DNA of 64,000 bases from Aurantibrevibacter sp041749595 (GCA_041749595.1 JBGTBA010000165.1:1-64000), one strand, 5' to 3'; counted from the stretch's first letter, positions 52,875 to 62,183 are shown. Numbers and translations are program-made. Notes: generated from the letters alone by a model not told the origin.

Positions 52875-53262
52875 GGGCGTTTTTTAAATTTCAAAAATAA
52901 CAAACTATGTGCCATTATTTGAACTTTCAGCAGAAGTTTTCAACCTGTTTTTTTTAATTCCCCCCTTTTGGGCAAAGCGGGGGATGGTTCTACCATAGAC
53001 GGAGAAGGGGGCAACAGCCCGTGTGGCAGCTTGCAACCTAATGCTTGGATGCCAAACCCTCCGTATTTGCTAACAGATCTACCTCCCTTCTTACGAAGGG
53101 CGGGCTTGTTTTATCCTAAATTATTTTAATCCGTTTCATATTTAATTTCAATTTCATTAAAAAAGTGCCTGCCTGGGTTTTTTCTAAAAGAAATAGTATT
53201 GAGAATACGCTTTTTGTTTTGCAAATTTGTATTCTAAAATCTAAAATACCCATAAACGCACT
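52875..53262. other. Gap with a GC-rich structured island (possible riboswitch-like or repeat element)
   Basis: 388 bases without a gene. The island 52960-53110 is much richer in G and C than its AT-rich surroundings. It can fold: ACGGAG (52999-53004) with CTCCGT (53059-53064) around GCAACC (53033-53038) and GGATGCC (53047-53053), and a terminal hairpin CCCTTC-TTAC-GAAGGG (53085-53100). The order GCCC...GCAACC...GGxTGCC-AAA resembles the core of the S-box (SAM-I) riboswitch, but no P1 helix forms and no methionine gene follows. A repeated extragenic element of flavobacterial type is the main alternative. Confidence 0.5.
53085..53100 (+). terminator. Hairpin at the end of the structured island
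   Basis: CCCTTC and GAAGGG form a perfect six-pair stem with TTAC loop, extendable through a mismatch, followed by CGGGCTTGTTTTA. Could be a terminator; the T-run is poor. Confidence 0.4.
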
Positions 53263-55278
53263 ATGAACCCCTTATTATCCCCATTCGATACCGCTCCTTT
53301 TTCACAGATTAAAAACGAACATTTTAAACCTGCTTTTATACGAGCTATGGATGATGCCCGTGCCGAGATTGATGCCATTACAGAAAATACGGAGGCTCCC
53401 GACTTTGGGAACACCATTGAGGCACTGGAATTTTCGGGACAGCAATTGGATCGGATTTCAAGCGTTTTTTTCAATCTGAACTCGGCAGAAACGAACGACG
53501 AAATTCAGAAAATAGCCCAAGAGGTTTCGCCGTTGCTCTCAGAATTCAGTAATGATATTACCTTAAATGAAGCCCTTTTTAAGCGGGTTAAGGCAGTTTA
53601 TGATCAAAAGGGAAATTTAGACTGGTCTGCGGAGCAAAGCACTTTACTAGAAAAAAAATATAAAAGCTTTAGCCGCAATGGCGCCAACCTACCGGAGGAG
53701 AAAAAGCAACACTTACGGAAAATTGATGTGGAACTCGCCAAGCTAAAACTGAATTTTGGTGAAAATATACTTGCCGAAACCAATGCATACGAAAAGCATA
53801 TTACCCTTGAATCCGATTTGGACGGCATGCCGGAAGGGGAAAAAGAAGCGGCTGCCCAGTTAGCACAAGCCAAAAATAAGAAAGGCTGGCTAATAACCTT
53901 AGATTATCCCAGCTATATTCCATTTATGAAATATGCCAAAAACAGGGCCCTGCGCAAAGAATTGGCCATTGCCTTTGGCAGCAAAGGTTTTCATGGAGAT
54001 GCATTAGACAATCAGCAAAATGCGCTAAAAATAGCCCAACTGCGGCACCAGCGGGCACAACTCCTAGGTTACAAAACCCATGCGCATTTTGTTTTGGAAG
54101 AACGGATGGCGGAAACCCCCGAAAAGGTGTCCCGATTTTTAAAAGATTTATTGGATAAAGCCAAACCTGCAGCAGAACGGGAATTTAAAGAATTGGAAGT
54201 GTTTGCCAAAGAATTGGACGACATTGACCAATTGGAAAAATGGGACGGAAGTTATTACTCCGAAAAATTAAAACAAAAATTATTTGATTTGGACGACGAG
54301 CAACTAAAACCTTATTTTAAACTGGAAAATGTGATCGCCGGGGTTTTTAAAGTCGCCGAAAAATTATTTGGGTTGCAGTTTGAAGAAGTCTTTGATGTAG
54401 AAAAATACCATGATGAGGTAAAGACCTATAGTGTTTTCGATACGAATAAGAATTTTATTTCCCTATTTTATGCCGATTTTCATCCGCGTCCCGGAAAACG
54501 AGGCGGTGCCTGGATGACCTCTTTTAAATCTCAATACATACAAAATGGCAACAATGTGCGTCCGCATATTTCCAATGTGTGCAATTTCACCAAGCCTACT
54601 GCCAGCAAACCCTCGTTACTAACTTTTAATGAAGTAACTACCCTATTTCATGAATTTGGTCACGGCTTGCATGGCATGTTAGCCAACACTACGTATCCCA
54701 GTCTTTCCGGTACATCGGTATATTGGGATTTTGTAGAATTACCAAGTCAGATTATGGAAAACTGGTGTTACGAAAAAGAGGCCTTAGAACTTTTTGCCAC
54801 GCATTATCAAACCGGGGAAGTGATCCCTATGGAACTGGTTACGAAAATAAAAGAATCGGCTACCTTTCAAGAAGGTATGGCCACATTGCGACAAATAAGT
54901 TTCGGACTTTTAGACATGGCGTGGCATGGTGCAGATCCAACGGACATAAAAGATGTAAAAAACCATGAAACAATAGCGTTCCAAGGAACAGACCTATATC
55001 CAAATACGCCTGTAACGTGTATGAGTACCTCATTCTCCCATATTTTTCAAGGCGGTTATTCCTCAGGCTATTATAGTTACAAATGGGCCGAAGTGCTAGA
55101 TGCAGATGCTTTTGCCTATTTTAAAGAAAAAGGCATTTTTAATGTTGAAATCGCACATAAATTTAAAGAACACGTGCTTTCAAAAGGCGGCACCGAAAAA
55201 CCCATGGTATTGTACAAACGGTTTCGGGGAGCAGAACCCAGAGTTGAGGCACTGTTAGAGCGGGCCGGGTTGCTGTAA
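53263..55278 (+). CDS. M3-family oligopeptidase
   Basis: A 671-residue thimet-type peptidase (peptidyl-dipeptidase Dcp/oligopeptidase A branch). The zinc motif FHEFGHGLHGML is near 461-472 and the third ligand is in LPSQIMENWCYEKEAL near 493-508. The N-terminal helical part (NEHFKPAFIRAMDDARAEID, STVSSVFFNLN-like segment) closes over the groove so that only short peptides enter. No signal peptide, so cytoplasmic. It completes peptide breakdown begun by larger proteases. Upstream region has no clean -7 box; AAATTTG at 53220s is close. Confidence 0.95.
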   Translation: MNPLLSPFDTAPFSQIKNEHFKPAFIRAMDDARAEIDAITENTEAPDFGNTIEALEFSGQQLDRISSVFFNLNSAETNDEIQKIAQEVSPLLSEFSNDITLNEALFKRVKAVYDQKGNLDWSAEQSTLLEKKYKSFSRNGANLPEEKKQHLRKIDVELAKLKLNFGENILAETNAYEKHITLESDLDGMPEGEKEAAAQLAQAKNKKGWLITLDYPSYIPFMKYAKNRALRKELAIAFGSKGFHGDALDNQQNALKIAQLRHQRAQLLGYKTHAHFVLEERMAETPEKVSRFLKDLLDKAKPAAEREFKELEVFAKELDDIDQLEKWDGSYYSEKLKQKLFDLDDEQLKPYFKLENVIAGVFKVAEKLFGLQFEEVFDVEKYHDEVKTYSVFDTNKNFISLFYADFHPRPGKRGGAWMTSFKSQYIQNGNNVRPHISNVCNFTKPTASKPSLLTFNEVTTLFHEFGHGLHGMLANTTYPSLSGTSVYWDFVELPSQIMENWCYEKEALELFATHYQTGEVIPMELVTKIKESATFQEGMATLRQISFGLLDMAWHGADPTDIKDVKNHETIAFQGTDLYPNTPVTCMSTSFSHIFQGGYSSGYYSYKWAEVLDADAFAYFKEKGIFNVEIAHKFKEHVLSKGGTEKPMVLYKRFRGAEPRVEALLERAGLL

Positions 55279-55344
55279 ATGTTACTTAGCCCACGGTTTA
55301 AACTTGGGCCATGGATTAGATGAAGGTGCTATTTTCAATATACA

Positions 55345-55704
55345 TCATTCCTTTTTAGACCAAGCATCATAACCTCCTGCGAGGTTTATGACATTCTTAT
55401 AGCCCAGGGAATCCAGCTTTTCCGTAGCCTTGGCACTCCGTCCTCCTACCTTGCAGTAGACATAAATAGTTTTGTTTTTATCGATTTCGGAAAACTGTTT
55501 GGTAAAATCGGCATCGTACCAATTTATATTGATAGCGTCCGGCAAATGCCCTTGTTTATATTCCTCTGGCGTGCGCACATCCACAACCATTGCATTATTT
55601 AACTCTTTTTGTGAAATTTCTTTGATCGGTTTTGTGTTAATTTGTGCATGTCCAATTTGGACACTCAAAAAAAGTAAAATGCAGGTTGCCAGTAAAGATC
55701 TCAT
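55345..55704 (-). CDS. Secreted rhodanese-like domain protein
   Basis: A 119-residue protein with a signal peptide (about 1-20, ending GHAQ) and one rhodanese domain: MVVDVRTPEEYKQGHLPDAININ and the active-site loop YVYCKVGGRSAKA with the catalytic Cys. It may transfer or sense sulfane sulfur in the periplasm. Single-domain exported rhodaneses are common in Bacteroidetes. A -7 box is at 55722-55729. Confidence 0.92.
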   Translation of the reverse strand: MRSLLATCILLFLSVQIGHAQINTKPIKEISQKELNNAMVVDVRTPEEYKQGHLPDAININWYDADFTKQFSEIDKNKTIYVYCKVGGRSAKATEKLDSLGYKNVINLAGGYDAWSKKE

Positions 55705-55721
55705 AATGGATTAGCTTGGTT

Positions 55722-55729
55722 CAAAAATA
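55722..55729 (-). promoter_or_regulatory. -7 box of the rhodanese gene
   Basis: TATTTTTG on the minus strand, 18 nt before the start, matches TAnnTTTG. Confidence 0.4.
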
Positions 55730-55754
55730 ACTCATATTTCGCAGAAAAATCCCT

Positions 55755-55762
55755 TACATTTG
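55755..55762 (+). promoter_or_regulatory. -7 box of the sigma factor gene
   Basis: TACATTTG matches TAnnTTTG. Transcription should begin near 55768, close before the ATG at 55777 (or 55786). Confidence 0.45.
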
Positions 55763-55776
55763 ATAATAGTAAAAAC

Positions 55777-56334
55777 ATGTTACAGATGCATCAATTAAAT
55801 CCGAACTCTTGGGTAGATCTCTATGCGGACTATCTTTTTAATTATGCAGTGGCAAGGGTAAGCGATGCCGAAATTGCCAAAGATTTGGTTCAGGAAACTT
55901 TTTTTGCAGGATTGCGGTCTGCCAAAAACTTTGAAGGCAATGCAGCCGAACGCACATGGCTAATCGCTATATTGAAGCGCAAAGTTATAGATCACTACCG
56001 AAAAATAAACTCCAACAAGGGCAAGGCGGAAGTTCGATTAAGCTATTCTTCAAATAGCGATTCTGATGGCGATTGGCTTGAAGAACAGGTGGCCGATCCG
56101 CAAAGCGTGCTTGAAAATGACGCCATTGAAAATGAAGAATTGGGACTTGCCATTCAGGAATGTATTTCTAAATTGCCCAAAAAACAATCCATGGTATTTA
56201 CCATGAAAACCATTCAGGGCATAGAAACCGATGATATTTGTAAAGAATTAGATATTAATCCGTCCAATCTTTGGGTAATGATACATAGGGCAAGAACTGC
56301 ACTCATGGATTGCCTTAACAAAAACTGGTTTTAA
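55777..56334 (+). CDS. ECF-type RNA polymerase sigma factor
   Basis: A 185-residue sigma factor. Region 2: WVDLYADYLFNYAVARVSDA, DLVQETFFAGLRSAKNFEGN, ERTWLIAILKRKVIDHYRK; region 4: LPKKQSMVFTMKTIQGIETD then ICKELDINPSNLWVMIHRAR. The WVMIHRAR form of the region 4 helix is typical of sigma factors in Bacteroidetes paired with small zinc anti-sigma proteins, and such a gene follows after two bases. An alternative start is the ATG at 55786 (MHQLNPNSWVD). Confidence 0.93.
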   Translation: MLQMHQLNPNSWVDLYADYLFNYAVARVSDAEIAKDLVQETFFAGLRSAKNFEGNAAERTWLIAILKRKVIDHYRKINSNKGKAEVRLSYSSNSDSDGDWLEEQVADPQSVLENDAIENEELGLAIQECISKLPKKQSMVFTMKTIQGIETDDICKELDINPSNLWVMIHRARTALMDCLNKNWF

Positions 56335-56336
56335 TT

Positions 56337-56564
56337 ATGATTTCTTGTGAAGAAGCAACTGCAATCTGCAATAAAAAACAATATAACGAAGCAACTAGCT
56401 GGCAAAAGATAACCCTTTGGTTTCACGTCTTACTGTGCAGAGCATGCTCTCAATTTACAAAAAAGAATACGAAGCTTACTTCACTCTTTGAGAAAGCAAA
56501 TTTACATAGCTTGTCCGAAAACGAAAAAGAACAGCTCAAAAAGCAGTTAGAGAATAAATTCTAG
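56337..56564 (+). CDS. Zinc-type anti-sigma factor (zf-HC2-like), short
   Basis: A 75-residue protein with the HxxxCxxC core of zinc anti-sigma domains: FHVLLCRAC at about 29-37, with an upstream CEEAT (residues 4-8) that supplies the expected first cysteine. It begins two bases after the sigma gene, and probably binds that sigma factor until a signal (often oxidative stress) disturbs the zinc site. The C-terminal half is a charged helix (LSENEKEQLKKQLENKF) without a transmembrane segment, so it acts in the cytoplasm. Its 3' end overlaps the convergent membrane protein gene by four bases. Confidence 0.8.
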   Translation: MISCEEATAICNKKQYNEATSWQKITLWFHVLLCRACSQFTKKNTKLTSLFEKANLHSLSENEKEQLKKQLENKF

Positions 56565-57388
56565 AGATAGTGCGCTGAAAACCAATGTAATCCCCACCAC
56601 ATGATGGGCACGGATTCTACCCAAAATGGTGAAAAGTAGGCATTTTGATTTTTTTTGGTCGCCCATAAAAGGATACAAAGCCCAAGCACTAAAACAGTAT
56701 TCGCTATAATTTCCGTAGTGGTCAATGTATCTTTTAAAAACGTTATTAAAAACAAAGCTGTCGTAAAGATTATACCTATCTGCTTTGTTTTGAGAACACC
56801 ATAGCGTTGTGGAAGGGTTTGCAGTGCCAAAGGATCATATTTCAAATCACGGATCTCAAAGGGCAATATCAAAATCAATACAAGTAAAAATCGTTGTAAA
56901 AATTCCACACCATAATCCCAACTCGGTCTTATCCCAGCTTCCAGCAAGGGCAAAACTACCGTAGTGCCAGCCCACACAACAGCCACAATAAAAATTTTAA
57001 ACCCGCCCAGGCTCCTTAAGTTTTTGGCATTTGGCAGCACCGGAAGTGCATAAAGTCCTGAAAGAAAGGTTAGCAGTCCAAGACCTATCCAAACATCCAA
57101 CTTTAAAAAATAAAGGTGGTAAAATGCCAAAACCAGAGCCAACATACTTATTAGCTGGACTTGTTTGAGATACGCATTGGTCATCACAACATACTTCGCT
57201 GCTTCTACCCCGTATTTTACAAAGTTATAACTGGCAATGGTTGCAAAAAAAAGGGCAAAAGAAAGATGTGGATTTACCCATATACCAAAGTGGATGGCCG
57301 TAACATGTATGAGGGAAAATACGGAAAGTGCCACTTGCATACTGGCGTTTAGATAAAAATTGAGGATTCTCCGAAACCACTTCACCAA
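56561..57388 (-). CDS. Polytopic membrane protein, UbiA-like
   Basis: A 275-residue membrane protein with about eight to nine hydrophobic helices. The overall pattern and the late acidic loop EIRDLKYDPLALQTLPQRYG resemble UbiA-type prenyltransferases, which normally carry two aspartate-rich motifs; the first (around SYNFVKYG) is not a clear NDxxD, so catalytic activity is doubtful. It stands alone between the anti-sigma gene and gcvP. Family call is tentative. Confidence 0.6.
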   Translation of the reverse strand: MVKWFRRILNFYLNASMQVALSVFSLIHVTAIHFGIWVNPHLSFALFFATIASYNFVKYGVEAAKYVVMTNAYLKQVQLISMLALVLAFYHLYFLKLDVWIGLGLLTFLSGLYALPVLPNAKNLRSLGGFKIFIVAVVWAGTTVVLPLLEAGIRPSWDYGVEFLQRFLLVLILILPFEIRDLKYDPLALQTLPQRYGVLKTKQIGIIFTTALFLITFLKDTLTTTEIIANTVLVLGLCILLWATKKNQNAYFSPFWVESVPIMWWGLHWFSAHYL

Positions 57389-57482
57389 ACAAAAGTAACC
57401 AAACTGTTTATAACCCCTGTTCCTGGTTAGAAACTTTAAAATGCCGATGCTATAAATCAGTTTTTTTTTTAAAATTAATCTG

Positions 57483-57490
57483 TAATTTTG
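57483..57490 (+). promoter_or_regulatory. -7 box of gcvP
   Basis: TAATTTTG matches TAnnTTTG, 31 nt before the start. Confidence 0.45.
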
Positions 57491-57521
57491 TGTCCTATTT
57501 CTTTAAAAATAGCGATTTAGT

Positions 57522-60371
57522 ATGAATACGGATTTGTTTGCATTGCGCCATATTGGCATCAGGGAAGATGATTTTTCAAAGATGCTTGAAAAAATAGAAG
57601 CGAATAGTTTGGAACAGCTTATATATGAAACCATTCCGGATGATATTAGGCTAAAAACACCGCTTGAATTGCCGGAGGCCATGACCGAACACGAGTTTCT
57701 ATCCCATATCAAATCACTATCCGAAAAAAACAAGGTTTTTAAGACCTATATCGGATTGGGGTATCACGAAAGTATTATCCCCTCCGTAATAAAGCGAAAT
57801 ATCTTAGAGAACCCCGGGTGGTATACAGCGTACACACCTTACCAAGCCGAAATTGCACAAGGCCGGCTTGAGGCGTTACTAAATTTTCAAACCATGGTCT
57901 GCGACCTCACGGGGATGGAATTGGCGAACGCCTCACTTTTGGATGAAAGTACGGCTGCCGCCGAGGCCATGACCATGCTTTTTGACCTTAGGACCAAGGA
58001 TCAAAAGAAAAATAACACCATTCAATTTTTTGTATCGGAAGAAGTACTCCCCCAAACATTGTCCCTTCTGGAAACCCGATCCAAGCCTCTGGGAATAACA
58101 CTTGTTGTCGGAAATCACGAAAACTTTGAACTGGACTCAAATTTCTATGGCTCGCTATTACAATATCCCGGAAAAACAGGGCAAATTTTTGATCTGAGCA
58201 CTTTTGTGAAGAAGGCGAAGGAAAATGATATTAAAACGGCAGTCGCAGCCGATATTTTGAGCTTAGTTTTACTAATCCCACCGGGCGAGTTTGGGGCCGA
58301 TGTGGTTGTGGGCACCACCCAACGTTTTGGTATTCCACTAGGTTACGGAGGGCCACATGCTGCTTTTTTTGCCACTAAAGAAGAATACAAAAGAAGTATT
58401 CCAGGACGCATTATTGGGGTAACCAAAGACGTGGACGGACAACCCGCGCTGCGGATGGCATTGCAAACCAGAGAACAGCATATAAAGAGAGACAAAGCCA
58501 CTTCCAATATTTGCACGGCGCAGGTTCTGCTGGCCGTGATGGCCGGAACATATGCTGTTTATCATGGCCCAAAAGGACTTGTGGATATCGCAAAAAAAAT
58601 ACATTTTTCGGCCACTACATTGGCAGACCGTTTGCAGCGATTGGGACTTTATCAAATAAATACTTCGTATTTTGATGCCATTACGGTGAAAGCAGACGCC
58701 AGAACAGTGCAAATATTGGCAGAAAAAACGGAAGTTAATTTTTACTACCCGGATAAAAACACCATTTCCATAGCTGTAAATGAGGCGACTTCCATAAAAG
58801 ACCTTCAACAGATTGTTGCCATATTTGCAGAAGCATTGGGTAAAGAAACCTTGCCCGTGCATACGCTAAAAGAACAATGGGCTATCCCAGAGTTACTTCA
58901 GCGCACTTCCACCTTTTTAACGAACAGTGTATTTAATTCCTATCATTCTGAAACAGAGCTGATGCGCTATCTCAAAAAATTAGAGCGAAAAGATTTGGCA
59001 TTGAACCATTCTATGATTGCTTTGGGATCGTGTACCATGAAACTTAATGCCGCTTCACAAATGTTACCACTAAGTTGGGCGCAGTGGAGCAACATGCATC
59101 CCTTTGTTCCTATAGCACAAGCCGAAGGGTATCAAATTGTATTAAAGGAATTGGAGTCCTATCTAAACATCATTACCGGATTCGAAGGCACTTCGCTACA
59201 ACCTAACTCGGGTGCACAGGGCGAATATGCCGGGTTGATGACCATACGGTCCTTCCACGAGGCCAACGGACAATCGCGGCGAAATATTTGTATTATTCCG
59301 GCATCGGCCCACGGTACCAATCCGGCGTCTGCGGTGATGGCCGGAATGCAAGTGGTGGTCACCAAAACCGATGAAAAAGGAAATATTGATGTGGCCGATC
59401 TTGAAGAAAAGGTGCATTTGTACAAGGATCATTTGGCAGCCCTAATGGTAACCTACCCTTCTACCCATGGCGTTTTCGAATCCTCCATCAAATACATCAC
59501 AAAATTAATACATGACCATGGTGGCCTAGTCTATATGGACGGCGCCAACATGAACGCACAGGTAGGTTTAACCAATCCTGCAACCATAGGAGCCGATGTG
59601 TGTCACCTTAACCTCCACAAAACCTTTGCTATTCCCCACGGTGGGGGCGGTCCGGGCGTTGGCCCTATCTGTGTAGCAAAACAACTGGTGCCTTTTTTAC
59701 CCGGTAATCCTATCATTAAAACAGGGGGTGAAAAAGCTATTTCGGCCATTTCATCGGCTCCTTGGGGAAGCGCTTTGGTCTGTCTAATATCCTATGCCTA
59801 TATTAGAATGCTTGGGGAAAAAGGACTTACACATGCCACGGAAATAGCCATTCTAAACGCCAATTATATAAAACAAAGACTTAGCGGCAAATATAACGTG
59901 CTCTACACAGGTGAAAAAGGAAGGGCCGCCCATGAAATGATCATTGACTGCAGACCCTTCAAAAAGAATGGCATAGAGGTAACGGATATCGCCAAACGAC
60001 TTATGGATTATGGCTTTCATGCGCCAACCGTATCTTTTCCGGTGGCAGGAACTTTAATGATAGAGCCTACCGAAAGTGAAAGCTTATCGGAATTGGATCG
60101 TTTTTGTGATGCCATGTTAGCTATTCGGGACGAAATTGATGCCTCCTCCGATACTGAATCAAACAATGTGTTAAAAAATGCACCGCACACCCTGCAATTG
60201 CTAACTAGTGACGAATGGCTTTTTCCGTACAGCCGCGAAAAAGCAGCCTTTCCGTTGCCCTATTTAAACGAAAATAAATTTTGGGCCAGCGTAAGAAGGG
60301 TTGATGATGCGTATGGAGACCGTAATTTAATATGTACCTGTGCGCCCATTGAAGCCTACATGGAAACATAA
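57522..60371 (+). CDS. gcvP: Glycine dehydrogenase (aminomethyl-transferring), P protein
   Basis: A 949-residue fused homodimer-type P protein of the glycine cleavage system, which decarboxylates glycine and passes the aminomethyl group to the lipoyl arm of GcvH. N-terminal half TPYQAEIAQGRLEALLNFQT, central GSCTMKLNAASQMLPLSWAQ, PLP-binding lysine in HLNLHKTFAIPHGGGGPGVG near 697-716. It is the only glycine cleavage gene here; gcvT and gcvH must lie elsewhere. Its H-protein partner is made active by LipA, whose gene is at 35207. Confidence 0.97.
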   Translation: MNTDLFALRHIGIREDDFSKMLEKIEANSLEQLIYETIPDDIRLKTPLELPEAMTEHEFLSHIKSLSEKNKVFKTYIGLGYHESIIPSVIKRNILENPGWYTAYTPYQAEIAQGRLEALLNFQTMVCDLTGMELANASLLDESTAAAEAMTMLFDLRTKDQKKNNTIQFFVSEEVLPQTLSLLETRSKPLGITLVVGNHENFELDSNFYGSLLQYPGKTGQIFDLSTFVKKAKENDIKTAVAADILSLVLLIPPGEFGADVVVGTTQRFGIPLGYGGPHAAFFATKEEYKRSIPGRIIGVTKDVDGQPALRMALQTREQHIKRDKATSNICTAQVLLAVMAGTYAVYHGPKGLVDIAKKIHFSATTLADRLQRLGLYQINTSYFDAITVKADARTVQILAEKTEVNFYYPDKNTISIAVNEATSIKDLQQIVAIFAEALGKETLPVHTLKEQWAIPELLQRTSTFLTNSVFNSYHSETELMRYLKKLERKDLALNHSMIALGSCTMKLNAASQMLPLSWAQWSNMHPFVPIAQAEGYQIVLKELESYLNIITGFEGTSLQPNSGAQGEYAGLMTIRSFHEANGQSRRNICIIPASAHGTNPASAVMAGMQVVVTKTDEKGNIDVADLEEKVHLYKDHLAALMVTYPSTHGVFESSIKYITKLIHDHGGLVYMDGANMNAQVGLTNPATIGADVCHLNLHKTFAIPHGGGGPGVGPICVAKQLVPFLPGNPIIKTGGEKAISAISSAPWGSALVCLISYAYIRMLGEKGLTHATEIAILNANYIKQRLSGKYNVLYTGEKGRAAHEMIIDCRPFKKNGIEVTDIAKRLMDYGFHAPTVSFPVAGTLMIEPTESESLSELDRFCDAMLAIRDEIDASSDTESNNVLKNAPHTLQLLTSDEWLFPYSREKAAFPLPYLNENKFWASVRRVDDAYGDRNLICTCAPIEAYMET

Positions 60372-60507
60372 AAATCCAATAAAACAAGGGTTTTAGAAAG
60401 CTTTATCAAAATTGAATCCCGATTTTTAATGGATTCGCGGCATTTGTCTATTAAATTGAACATCGTATTGACTACTACGCATATACGGCATTTAAAACCC
60501 TTTTGGT

Positions 60508-60515
60508 TATTTTTG
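60508..60515 (+). promoter_or_regulatory. -7 box of the ketosynthase operon
   Basis: TATTTTTG matches TAnnTTTG, 32 nt before the start at 60548. Confidence 0.45.
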
Positions 60516-60547
60516 AGCTGTTAAACCATGCCATTATACTCAACAAA

Positions 60548-61606
60548 ATGAATGTTGCAATTACGGGAACAGGTTGCTACCTCCCTTCCATCGTTACGGA
60601 TAATAAAGACTTTGCCTCACATGAATTTCTCAATGAGGACGGGTCGTCTTTTAGACAGAACAACGACATTATCATACAGAAATTTGAAGCCATAACCGGT
60701 ATCGCCAAGCGCCGTTATGTAGATAAGGAGCTAAACACCTCCGATATAGCCTATTTGGCCTCTGAACAGGCCATAGAAGATGCTGGCATCGATAAGGAAG
60801 ATCTGGACTATATCGTCTTTGCGCATAATTTTGGCGATGTCTCCCATGGAAGAATACAGGGAGATACGCTTCCAAGTTTGGCATCACGAGTAAAAAACCA
60901 TCTTAAAATAAAAAACCCAAAATGTGTGGCCTATGACATCCTATTCGGTTGTCCAGGATGGATAGAGGGGGTTATACAAGCCAATGCTTTTATTAAAAGT
61001 GGTATCGCAAGTAAATGTTTGGTCATCGGGGCAGAGACGCTGTCAAGGGTGTTGGACGATCATGACAGGGATTCCATGATCTATTCCGATGGGGCCGGGG
61101 CGGTCGTCATTGAAGCCACCAACAACGCCGGACAAATCTTATCCCATGCTTCGGAAACCTATACTTTTGAGGAGGCTTATTATCTTTTCTTTGGGGAATC
61201 GTATTGCAAAAATTCCAAAAAGGATCGCCGATACATTAAAATGTATGGCCGTAAAATATATGAATTTGCGGTGACTCATGTTCCCGGCGCAATGAAAGAA
61301 TGTCTGGATAAAAGTGGTGTTCCCATACATGAAGTAAAAAAAATCCTTATTCACCAGGCCAATGAAAAAATGGATGAGGCCATCGTAAAACGATTTTACA
61401 AATTGTACGACCTCGAAATGCCTGAAAACAGTATGCCCATGAGTATTCGCGAGCTTGGAAACAGTTCCGTAGCCACTATTCCGACATTATTGGATTTGAT
61501 CCGGAGGGGAAAAATTGAAAATCAGCATCTCCAAAAAGGCGATGTGATTATCTTTGCAAGTGTTGGTGCCGGAATGAACATCAATGCCATGGTATACAGA
61601 TACTAA
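60548..61606 (+). CDS. Beta-ketoacyl-ACP synthase III-like protein
   Basis: From ATG 60548 (MNVAITGTGCYLPSIVTDNK) the protein is 352 residues, longer than a standard FabH (about 320). The KAS III active site residues are there: Cys in FGCPGWIEGVIQAN near 135-148, His in LIHQANEKMDEAI near 278-290, Asn in ELGNSSVATIPTLL near 308-321. It condenses an acyl-CoA or acyl-ACP starter. The differences from FabH and the neighbouring methyltransferase and glycosyltransferase genes suggest a specialised pathway, not basic fatty acid synthesis. The TTG/longer start at 60503 is less likely. Confidence 0.88.
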   Translation: MNVAITGTGCYLPSIVTDNKDFASHEFLNEDGSSFRQNNDIIIQKFEAITGIAKRRYVDKELNTSDIAYLASEQAIEDAGIDKEDLDYIVFAHNFGDVSHGRIQGDTLPSLASRVKNHLKIKNPKCVAYDILFGCPGWIEGVIQANAFIKSGIASKCLVIGAETLSRVLDDHDRDSMIYSDGAGAVVIEATNNAGQILSHASETYTFEEAYYLFFGESYCKNSKKDRRYIKMYGRKIYEFAVTHVPGAMKECLDKSGVPIHEVKKILIHQANEKMDEAIVKRFYKLYDLEMPENSMPMSIRELGNSSVATIPTLLDLIRRGKIENQHLQKGDVIIFASVGAGMNINAMVYRY

Positions 61607-61608
61607 AC

Positions 61609-62157
61609 ATGTACGAAAACAGTTTTCCAAACAAACGTTACAAACATACTTCGGAATTTCTTCAAAAACACATCACAAAAGACCAATCTATTCTGGATTT
61701 AGGGATTGATAATCCGTTTGCCCAAATCCTTCGTAAACAAGGTTATAGTGTTGAAAATACCCACGGAGAAGACTTGGACAACGACTTTTCCGACATAGGA
61801 CGATCAAAAGCGGATGTGGTCACGGCATTTGAAATTTTTGAACACCTTTTGGCACCTTATAACATTTTGTGCCGAATAAAAGCGACAAAATTGGTTGCCA
61901 GCATTCCCTTGCGCCTTTGGTTTTCCAGGGCCTATAGAAGCAAAACAGACCCTTGGGACAGGCATTACCATGAATTTGAGGATTGGCAATTTGATTGGCT
62001 TTTGGAAAAATCTGGCTGGGAGATAAAAGATAGGGCCAAGTGGACAAACCCTACAAAAAAATTCGGTATCCGGCCTATACTGCGCTATTTTGTTCCCCGC
62101 TATTACATTGTCTATGCAGAACGAAAGCATAAACCGGAAGCAATGAACCAATTATAA
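61609..62157 (+). CDS. Methyltransferase-like protein with atypical SAM motif
   Basis: A 182-residue protein of the class I methyltransferase fold. The motif I position reads ILDLGIDNPFAQ (about 29-40) where a glycine-rich GxGxG is expected, so the SAM site is unusual. Later segments are DVVTAFEIFEHLLAP (motif IV/loop) and a C-terminal DRHYHEFEDWQFDWLLEKSG. Whether it binds SAM is open. It starts two bases after the ketosynthase stop and 27 nt before the glycosyltransferase gene, so it is the middle gene of an operon. Confidence 0.75.
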   Translation: MYENSFPNKRYKHTSEFLQKHITKDQSILDLGIDNPFAQILRKQGYSVENTHGEDLDNDFSDIGRSKADVVTAFEIFEHLLAPYNILCRIKATKLVASIPLRLWFSRAYRSKTDPWDRHYHEFEDWQFDWLLEKSGWEIKDRAKWTNPTKKFGIRPILRYFVPRYYIVYAERKHKPEAMNQL

Positions 62158-62183
62158 AAGCGGTATTTTATTGCCATTAATCT

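Noticed and set aside
52955..53110. Confident call of a SAM-I riboswitch
   Set aside because: The P1 helix cannot be drawn and the downstream gene is not methionine related; reported as a candidate only.
58338..58862. Longer antisense frames inside gcvP and other large genes
   Set aside because: They sit wholly within well-supported genes in other frames and encode low-complexity, cysteine- or serine-rich translations typical of shadow frames.
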